A stretch of 10,378 bases of DNA from Lachnospiraceae bacterium (GTDB lineage: Bacteria > Bacillota > Clostridia > Lachnospirales > Lachnospiraceae): contig JAAVAA010000006.1 of assembly GCA_014804285.1 (NCBI GenBank), forward strand, positions 130,145 through 140,522, read 5' to 3'. A program made the position numbers and the translations under genes. Numbering within the stretch: the first letter of the stretch is position 1; the number at the start of each line of letters is the position of its first letter. The notes under the pieces were generated by a model. That model was given only the letters and a program-made list of their open reading frames with translations, made no database searches and had not been told where the DNA came from. Shown in pieces: positions 1 through 4,557 of this stretch.

Positions 1-656
1 ACTCTGGCTGCAACTTCCTTTCTCTCTCCTACAGCTTTTCCAAACTCTTTGACGGTAAACGGCTCCTCAAGATCTTTGGGAATCAGATTATAATAATCCT
101 CAATACCGTCAAGATATATTTCGTCAAGTATTCGTTCCGGAACCCTGTCATAGCGGCAGGACCCCTTTTTGCGGTCACGGCTCCAACCGTTTAATAAACG
201 ATATTCCCGAATTTCAAGAATCGGAAAACATATCCTAAGGTTTGGATGAAAAAGATAACTCTTTATTTTATACAACTCATAAAAAGCCCTGTAAACAGAG
301 CCTTTTACCGTACTTTTCCGGGGTTTTGAACATTCTCCTGTCTCTTCATCGATCCACAAAAGATATTTAATTCCGGGAATCGGATAAACAATTGTAATTG
401 GATAGTCAGGAAGCAGTTTGTCCAGCTTACTGCGCATTTTGTCAAAATTTCCGGTCTGAATCTCTATAATCTCATTTCCGGTAAAAATATCAGCAACAAA
501 GCCATTTATCGGAATCTCCTGCATCGTTTTATCCGGGGCATAATAATCCTTCAATATCGCATGAAGTGTCTTCTCTTTATAAGTACCAATCCCACTCTTA
601 ACTCCGCCAGAGCACAAGACGACATTACGAATCCGTTCAAAACGTTCCTGATCCAT
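1..656 (-). CDS. Conserved protein of unknown function with nuclease-like pattern (3' end cut by window)
   Basis: An open frame starts at ATG 656 and runs off the left edge, giving 218 complete codons without a stop. The start is supported by an AAAGGA ribosome site lying inside the last codons of the gtrA-like gene, which stops only 5 bp upstream, so the two are probably co-transcribed. The protein is soluble, with no signal peptide or membrane segment. Near the N-terminus E28 (in KEKT), D56 (in GFVADIF) and E65-I-Q67 (in IIEIQT) are spaced like the E...D...ExK/ExQ core of PD-(D/E)xK nucleases, followed by a hydrophobic strand ITIVYPIP at 87-94. A basic, aromatic stretch (EYRLLNGWSRDRKKGS, 151-166) follows. 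The last visible part, FTVKEFGKAVGERKEVAARV, resembles a winged-helix segment. I believe similar hypothetical proteins occur in Lachnospiraceae, but I know no assigned function. The nuclease reading is inference. Confidence 0.75.
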   Translation of the reverse strand, partial: MDQERFERIRNVVLCSGGVKSGIGTYKEKTLHAILKDYYAPDKTMQEIPINGFVADIFTGNEIIEIQTGNFDKMRSKLDKLLPDYPITIVYPIPGIKYLLWIDEETGECSKPRKSTVKGSVYRAFYELYKIKSYLFHPNLRICFPILEIREYRLLNGWSRDRKKGSCRYDRVPERILDEIYLDGIEDYYNLIPKDLEEPFTVKEFGKAVGERKEVAAR

Positions 657-661
657 ATGCT

Positions 662-1087
662 TTATTTCCTTTCCAGGAAAAGTTTTCTGGATATAAAGTT
701 ATAAACCATAACCACACCGGTTGCAATAATCGTTGCCGCCATGATCATCAGATCCTGTGTAATGAGATTCTGCAGTGCCTGACTGTGCAGATAGATTCCA
801 TCCACACAGCAGAACATAACAATTTCATTGATCACAAGTCCGATTGCAGAGAGAATGAGAAAGACAATAAATTCCTTTTTCTTGTCCATTTCTTTCTTGT
901 GAGTAAAAACAAATTTAATGCTTAAAAGGTAATTTACAACCGCTGAGATTACAAACCCAAGAAATTTGGAAATCAAATAGTGAACTCCAAGCAGATTTGT
1001 CAGCCCTGTTGTGATTCCAAAGTCAATAAAAAAACAAAAAAATCCTACGATTCCAAATTTAATAATCTGATTGATTAACTGTTTCAT
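662..1087 (-). CDS. GtrA-family four-helix membrane protein
   Basis: This 141-residue, very hydrophobic protein fits the GtrA/DPMS1 family (PF04138) in length and layout. Four membrane helices can be drawn at about 8-30, 35-58, 70-95 and 110-134. Family-typical features are the N-terminal KFGIVGFF...IDFG segment, a helix-two SAVVNYLLSIKFVF segment with the conserved Asn (ANF/VNY motif), and a basic end YNFISRKLFLERK. GtrA proteins are thought to help move undecaprenyl-phosphate-linked sugars across the inner membrane for decoration of teichoic acids, O-antigen or other surface polymers; the substrate here cannot be told, since no glycosyltransferase is next to it. Start ATG 1087 has a strong AAGGAGT ribosome site at 1097-1103. 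It lies just below a terminator and a TATAAT box, and probably leads a transcript that includes the gene at 1-656. Confidence 0.9.
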   Translation of the reverse strand: MKQLINQIIKFGIVGFFCFFIDFGITTGLTNLLGVHYLISKFLGFVISAVVNYLLSIKFVFTHKKEMDKKKEFIVFLILSAIGLVINEIVMFCCVDGIYLHSQALQNLITQDLMIMAATIIATGVVMVYNFISRKLFLERK

Positions 1088-1096
1088 TCAAATATA

Positions 1097-1103
1097 ACTC
1101 CTT
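1097..1103 (-). promoter_or_regulatory. Ribosome binding site of the gtrA-family gene
   Basis: AAGGAGT on the minus strand, 9 nt before ATG 1087. It fixes the start of the membrane protein and lies only about 10 nt downstream of the terminator stem. Confidence 0.8.
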
Positions 1104-1104
1104 A

Positions 1105-1161
1105 ACATAAAATAAAAGCAGAATTGCCACATAGTGTATTATACATGACAATTCTACTTTT
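1105..1161 (-). terminator. Rho-independent terminator after the Cys-rich protein gene
   Basis: Minus-strand RNA can form a 16-bp stem between 1161-1146 (AAAAGUAGAAUUGUCA) and 1129-1114 (UGGCAAUUCUGCUUUU), with two G-U pairs and no mismatch, around a 16-nt loop. The second arm runs into the U-rich tail TTTTATTTTATG. On the plus strand the same two positions would be C-A mismatches, so the structure is built for minus-strand transcripts, that is for the gene ending at 1228. The loop carries a TATAAT (1138-1143) that may be the -10 box of the next gene. Confidence 0.8.
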
Positions 1162-1166
1162 TTCAT
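1138..1166 (-). promoter_or_regulatory. Probable promoter of the gtrA-family gene, overlapping the terminator
   Basis: On the minus strand a perfect TATAAT (1143-1138) follows ATGAAA (1166-1161, 4 of 6 matches to TTGACA) at a 17-nt spacing. Transcription would start near 1131, about 45 nt before ATG 1087. The -10 box lies in the loop of the terminator hairpin and the spacer is its ascending arm. A new transcript would lack the ascending arm, so it would not form the hairpin and would escape termination. The -35 match is only moderate. Confidence 0.5.
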
Positions 1167-1227
1167 CATAAAATTTTTATCTTTTGTCCAGAATCATATC
1201 CTGACAATTTACCAATTATGATAAATG

Positions 1228-1479
1228 TTAATCTGCACAGTCGCATCCGTTGTTGTTTCTGGACTCTTCGCATCCACAATTCGATCCGGGATAGGAAATA
1301 AAAGATCTGGACTCTAATCTGGACTCCTGCCTTGAATCGTTTCTGCATCCGCAGTCGCGCTCGTTCCTGTCACGGCGGTCACGGTCATCAGAACGATTAT
1401 TCCGGCAGCCACCGTCATTTTGGCAATTCCATCCGTTCCCGCAGGAAAGCAGTAATAAAACTAAGATCAGACAATTCAT
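1228..1479 (-). CDS. Small Cys-rich, Arg/Asp-rich protein, secreted or surface-exposed
   Basis: An 83-residue protein not assignable to a named family. It opens with a short hydrophobic stretch (LILVLLLL, residues 4-11) followed by SC at 12-13, which could be a membrane anchor or an atypical lipobox; there is no positively charged residue before it, so normal signal peptide processing is doubtful. The rest is low complexity: residues 26-58 are mostly Arg, Asp, Asn, Glu and Ser. There are ten cysteines (3, 13, 19, 25, 43, 45, 68, 70, 79, 81), the last six as three CxC pairs, and QESR/LESR repeats. Such composition suits disulfide cross-linking or metal binding, for example in a spore or cell-surface layer; that is inference. 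The start is well supported by AAGGAGTG, 8 nt before ATG 1479. It has its own promoter-like sequence upstream and a terminator downstream, so it is probably transcribed alone. Confidence 0.75.
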   Translation of the reverse strand: MNCLILVLLLLSCGNGWNCQNDGGCRNNRSDDRDRRDRNERDCGCRNDSRQESRLESRSFISYPGSNCGCEESRNNNGCDCAD

Positions 1480-1500
1480 AAAAGTTTCACTCCTTTTTCG

Positions 1501-1515
1501 TATGAATTATTCATA
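1501..1515. repeat. Perfect 15-bp palindrome in the leader of the Cys-rich gene
   Basis: TATGAATTATTCATA is a perfect inverted repeat with 7-bp arms around one central base. It lies between the probable transcription start (near 1520) and the ribosome site of the 83-residue protein, where an operator or a small leader hairpin could act. No known regulator site is matched. Confidence 0.5.
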
Positions 1516-1525
1516 TGGTATGCTT

Positions 1526-1555
1526 TATTATATGCACATACCGAAAAAAGAGTTA
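1526..1555 (-). promoter_or_regulatory. Probable promoter of the Cys-rich protein gene, sporulation-like
   Basis: The minus strand has CATATAATA (1534-1526), which contains TATAAT but has no TTGACA-like -35 at 16-18 nt (the hexamer at 17 nt is TAACTC). It does match the sigma-K-type -10 consensus CATANNNTA, with an AC dinucleotide 17 nt upstream. The box is flanked by a GGTATG...CATACC inverted repeat (1517-1522 and 1537-1542). It lies about 50 nt before ATG 1479. That this is a promoter is likely; the sigma factor is a guess. Confidence 0.5.
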
Positions 1556-1560
1556 TCACC

Positions 1561-2103
1561 CTATCTTCTTCTGTTTTTCAAAACCTTTCTTCGAATATAA
1601 GAAAAGGTCTTTTCTTCTCCCTGCTTTGCAAGCATAACGAGAAGCTTTTCAAGAAGCTTTCTGGTATCCGGATGAAGCGGTGCTTTTTCTCTGCCCTGTG
1701 AATAGTATTCCAGCGGAGAGGCAGATGTATACCTATCTCCGTTATAAACCTTACATGCAGCAATCCGGTCCATCAGCATTTCGACTATATACTTAGGAGG
1801 CATAGGCGCCGGTGCCATTCCGCCCGCAATCTCTTTGGTACTGTAATCCAGCCAATATTCGTAATGATGCTTATTTCTCCCTTTATGATGCAGCCAGGCT
1901 GTGGAGTAGCCTATATCTTCCCGCTCGGCATTGTTCGGACTCCTGTTTCCCTGAAAGTACTTAGCCCCAACCCAAAATTCGCTGGGACTGTATTTGGACA
2001 GATCATGAAGAAGTCCCTGTTTATAAAGTCCAACTTTAAAACACCCCTGCATGACCAAATATTTATGATAGGTGATGGTTTTAAAATGTTTCCATACGTT
2101 CAT
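1561..2103 (-). CDS. DUF5662 family protein, HD-hydrolase-like
   Basis: A 180-residue soluble protein that I recognise as DUF5662. The visible pattern is H13 (TYHK), H33-D34 (LLHDLSKYSPSEF), H72-H73 with more histidines to H80 (HHKGRNKHHYEYW) and D112 (MDRIAACK). This order H...HD...H...D is that of metal-dependent HD-superfamily phosphohydrolases, so a metal-binding hydrolase fold is plausible; the substrate is unknown. The end is basic (RRKVLKNRRR). I chose ATG 2103 because family members typically begin MNxWKHFKTITYHK; a GAGG at 2116-2119 lies 12 nt before it, which is long. A TTG at 2121 in the same frame would add six residues and cannot be excluded. The gene starts 29 nt after the GH13-like gene stops, so the two are probably co-transcribed. 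I see no clear terminator after its stop. Confidence 0.85.
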   Translation of the reverse strand: MNVWKHFKTITYHKYLVMQGCFKVGLYKQGLLHDLSKYSPSEFWVGAKYFQGNRSPNNAEREDIGYSTAWLHHKGRNKHHYEYWLDYSTKEIAGGMAPAPMPPKYIVEMLMDRIAACKVYNGDRYTSASPLEYYSQGREKAPLHPDTRKLLEKLLVMLAKQGEEKTFSYIRRKVLKNRRR

Positions 2104-2132
2104 ACTGTTCTTTGACCTCAAATCAGCTGTCT

Positions 2133-4019
2133 CTATTTTCGTTGACCTCGTTTGGTTTTCCTTTTTTGAGGAATCATCATCGAGCGATAGACAGAAATAC
2201 TCCTTTCCCGTACCTCAATGAGAGCCTCTGTTTCTATCGGGCGGATATTGACATCTGCCCCACACTCTTTGCTTGATCCTGAAGTGTCTGAAATTTTCAC
2301 CCAAACATGATCCGCCGGGAGCTTGGGAAGTGCCAGTTTATGAGCTTCCCAATGCATATTGCAGGCAATATAAAAAAATGGTTCCTCCCCAGCATATCGC
2401 CCGCAGAGCATAATGCCGAATATACGGCTGGCATGTCCCAGATCCGGTCTCCATGCTTCGACTCCATGATAAGAAATATCCGGATATCCGCAGGCTGCGG
2501 TATCCATTACCCTCAATGCCTGCTTCATGTGCAGGATCCGGTAGCCGCATCTTAAACTGATCAGAAATTTTGTATAGGATAAAATTTCCTCTGCAAAATC
2601 ATTTCTGTTCCATTCTACCCAGCCGACTGCATTATCCTGACAGTAACAATTATTATTTCCATGTCTTGAATTTGCAAACTCATCACCACTGAACAAAAAC
2701 GGAGTTCCCTGTGAAAGAAAAAGGAGTGTTAATGCATTCTTTAACTGTTTTAAACGCAGCTGCCTGATCGATTTCTTTCTGGTTTCACCTTCAGCTCCAC
2801 AGTTCCACGTATAATTACGTTCGGCTCCATCCCTGTTTTCTTCACCGTTTGCCTCATTATGCTTTCGTTCATAACAAACACAATCATAAAGCGAAAATCC
2901 ATCATAATCGGCAAGATAATTAATCACTCCGTGTGAGATTGGATTATGCCGCTGATAAGTCAGCACAGCATTGACAAATCCTTCGTCTCCTTTCAGGAAA
3001 CATCTTATATCATTTTTAAAATTGCCGTTATCGGAAGAAAAATTTTTCTGATCCTTACAGCAATCAGCTGCTTCTTCCTCCGGAAGATTATCACACCAGA
3101 TTTTAGTATCGTTCAAAAAGCCTTCCTGCATAAGCATACGAAAAGGTATGTGAAATCCACTGAGTCTTGCCCCGTCAATATGATATTCCATAATCCAGTG
3201 TTTAAGAATTCTGATCACATCGATCTGTTTCATGTCCGGTGGGAAATAAAAATGCATCATAACTTCAATCCCGCTTTTATGCAGCTCTTTTACCATGGTT
3301 TTAAAAGAATCCACGGGAGACGAACCGGCACTGTAGGAAGCCTTAGGGGTAAAATAAAAACCTTTTCGAAATCCCCAACAGTCCAGTTTCTCTATTTCGG
3401 TCATCCTTTCTGCCTGTCCATCAACCGGTAATACTGCCTGACCTATAGTCGATATCGTCATGCATTCTTCATATTCATAGCAAGGCATCAAAAGAACTGC
3501 CGTTACTCCCAGACTTTTCAAGTAGGGTATCTTTTCTGTAATGCCTTCAAAAGTTCCCCGGTGTATCACACCTGAACTTTTGTGCATAGTAAAAGACCTG
3601 ACATTTAATCCATAAAGAATCGTATCCTCGTAAGGAATATCAAGCGGCGCATCACCTTCCCAGTCAAACCCGCTGGATTCAAAGCTGCCATAAACAGGAC
3701 GTTTTCCCTTTTTGCCACCGCCCCATTTTTCAAGCCCGCAAACTGCCTGTGCATAAGTATCCGGCAAGATGTCTTTTCCATCATAATATTGATATCTGCA
3801 TGTTAAAACAGACCCACCTTCTATCTGAATACCATAAAGTTTTCCGTATCGTCCTTCTTCTGAAAAAGGAATTTTTGTTTTTTGCCCGTTGATGTCATAT
3901 AAAATTATGCCGCATTCGTTGTTACCGGATAATTCTGCTGCAAACCTGATGCCGTTCCGGATAAGGAACACCCCAGGCTCATACGGCTTAAAACTGCTTA
4001 TTTTCCAATTTAAGTCCAT
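2133..4019 (-). CDS. GH13 / glycogen-debranching-like protein with lost catalytic residues (probable pseudoenzyme)
   Basis: 628 residues with the layout of isoamylase/GlgX-type enzymes. There is an N-terminal CBM48-like beta domain (about 10-100), a GH13 barrel (about 130-490) and a C-terminal beta domain (about 495-612). Fold signatures are clear: ILYGLNVRSFTMH (134-146), DCWGFRKGFYFTPKASYS (213-230), YDGFSLYD (372-379), KHNEANGEENRDG (386-398), and GDEFANSRHGNNN...YCQDNAVGW (445-467). The active site is not intact. In region I (GIEVMMHFYFPP) the usual D, N and H become H256, P260 and P261. In region II (IDGARLSGF) the nucleophile Asp becomes S287. In region III (DTKIWCDN) the acid/base Glu aligns with D310. 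In region IV the His becomes Y372, though D373 remains. Normal alpha-1,6 or alpha-1,4 hydrolysis is therefore unlikely; glycogen binding or a structural role is possible. ATG 4019 has an AAGGAGG ribosome site. It leads a pair with the DUF5662 gene. Confidence 0.88.
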   Translation of the reverse strand: MDLNWKISSFKPYEPGVFLIRNGIRFAAELSGNNECGIILYDINGQKTKIPFSEEGRYGKLYGIQIEGGSVLTCRYQYYDGKDILPDTYAQAVCGLEKWGGGKKGKRPVYGSFESSGFDWEGDAPLDIPYEDTILYGLNVRSFTMHKSSGVIHRGTFEGITEKIPYLKSLGVTAVLLMPCYEYEECMTISTIGQAVLPVDGQAERMTEIEKLDCWGFRKGFYFTPKASYSAGSSPVDSFKTMVKELHKSGIEVMMHFYFPPDMKQIDVIRILKHWIMEYHIDGARLSGFHIPFRMLMQEGFLNDTKIWCDNLPEEEAADCCKDQKNFSSDNGNFKNDIRCFLKGDEGFVNAVLTYQRHNPISHGVINYLADYDGFSLYDCVCYERKHNEANGEENRDGAERNYTWNCGAEGETRKKSIRQLRLKQLKNALTLLFLSQGTPFLFSGDEFANSRHGNNNCYCQDNAVGWVEWNRNDFAEEILSYTKFLISLRCGYRILHMKQALRVMDTAACGYPDISYHGVEAWRPDLGHASRIFGIMLCGRYAGEEPFFYIACNMHWEAHKLALPKLPADHVWVKISDTSGSSKECGADVNIRPIETEALIEVRERSISVYRSMMIPQKRKTKRGQRK

Positions 4020-4064
4020 TTGCCCTCCTTATGAAGTGTTGCCAATTCCATTTTCCACTTGTCC

Positions 4065-4083
4065 CGTCTGAAAAATACAGACG
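4065..4083. repeat. Small hairpin in the leader of the GH13-like gene
   Basis: CGTCTG (4065-4070) and CAGACG (4078-4083) form a 6-bp stem with a 7-nt loop, inside the roughly 70-nt untranslated leader of the minus-strand gene. On the minus strand it has no U tail. On the plus strand it is followed by TTTGATTTTTATTTT and could act as a weak terminator against plus-strand transcription from within the GH13 gene. Confidence 0.4.
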
Positions 4084-4093
4084 TTTGATTTTT

Positions 4094-4122
4094 ATTTTAA
4101 CACAAACAACCCGTCCTGTGTA
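4094..4122 (-). promoter_or_regulatory. Promoter of the GH13-like / DUF5662 pair
   Basis: On the minus strand TACACA (4122-4117, 4 of 6 matches) and TAAAAT (4099-4094, 5 of 6) are 17 nt apart, and TGT directly before TAAAAT makes an extended -10. Transcription would start near 4087, leaving a leader of about 68 nt before ATG 4019. Confidence 0.6.
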
Positions 4123-4143
4123 AAAAAATTGTCAAACATTTTA

Positions 4144-4172
4144 TTGATTTGCTCCCATACGGCTAGTAAAAT
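4144..4172 (+). promoter_or_regulatory. Promoter of the DUF1292 gene
   Basis: TTGATT (4144-4149) and TAAAAT (4167-4172) are separated by 17 nt, a good vegetative-type promoter. It is divergent from the GH13 promoter, with the two -35 boxes 21 nt apart. An inverted repeat AATTGT-6-ACAATT (4175-4192) covers the expected start near 4179 and could be an operator. The ribosome site GAAAGGAG (4193-4200) sits 6 nt before ATG 4207. Confidence 0.65.
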
Positions 4173-4206
4173 GTAATTGTAACCACACAATTGAAAGGAG
4201 ATTTTC

Positions 4207-4557
4207 ATGAGTAAAAAAGATAACAATCAAAGCTTTCTTCAGCAATCAGAAGCCCAAGACGAGGAAATGACTGTTACACTGGATCTTGAAGACGGCAGCA
4301 GCGTAACCTGTGCCATTGTCACGATTCTTCCCGTAAATAAAAAGGATTACATTGTTCTGCTTCCTCTTGAAGAGGATGGTGAAAATCATGACGGTATGGT
4401 ATGGTTTTACCGCTATTTTGAAAATGAAGCCGATCCCAATGAAGAACCTGTTCTTGAATATATTGACGACGATGAAGAATATGAAATAGTCTCGGATGCT
4501 TTTGACGAATATCTGGATAATGTAGAATTTGATGAGCTTATTGACGAAGAGGAATAA
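4207..4557 (+). CDS. DUF1292 family acidic protein
   Basis: A 116-residue, strongly acidic protein whose core fits DUF1292 (PF06949, the YrzB group), small Firmicutes proteins of unknown function. The family core begins with MTVTLDLEDGSSVTCAIVTIL (from residue 21; strands with the typical DGS turn), then YIVLLPLEEDG, VWFYRYFEN and EPVLEYIDDDEEYEIVSDAFDEYLD. The 20 residues before it (MSKKDNNQSFLQQSEAQDEE) are polar and probably disordered. Start ATG 4207 has GAAAGGAG with 6-nt spacing and a good promoter. It is the only plus-strand gene here and stands alone. Its last 20 bp overlap, tail to tail, the end of the helicase gene on the other strand. No terminator was seen just downstream. Cytoplasmic; function unknown. 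Confidence 0.9.
   Translation: MSKKDNNQSFLQQSEAQDEEMTVTLDLEDGSSVTCAIVTILPVNKKDYIVLLPLEEDGENHDGMVWFYRYFENEADPNEEPVLEYIDDDEEYEIVSDAFDEYLDNVEFDELIDEEE

Noticed and set aside
1261..1330. CTGGACTC repeats in the Cys-rich gene as a possible repeat array
   Set aside because: They are in frame and encode the repeated ESR residues; only three irregular copies, with no spacer pattern of a CRISPR array.
1480..1600. Possible terminator after the DUF5662 gene, with a run of T on the minus strand near 1544-1549
   Set aside because: I could not find a stable stem ahead of the T run; only a weak AGAAGA/TCTTTT pairing is available.
2112..2149. Direct repeat TTGACCTC at 2112-2119 and 2142-2149
   Set aside because: Eight bases, two copies 30 bp apart, one partly within each coding end; likely chance.
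2946..3431. 161-codon plus-strand open frame inside the GH13-like gene
   Set aside because: It is antisense to a clear gene with recognised domain signatures, has no ribosome site, and its composition is that of a shadow frame.
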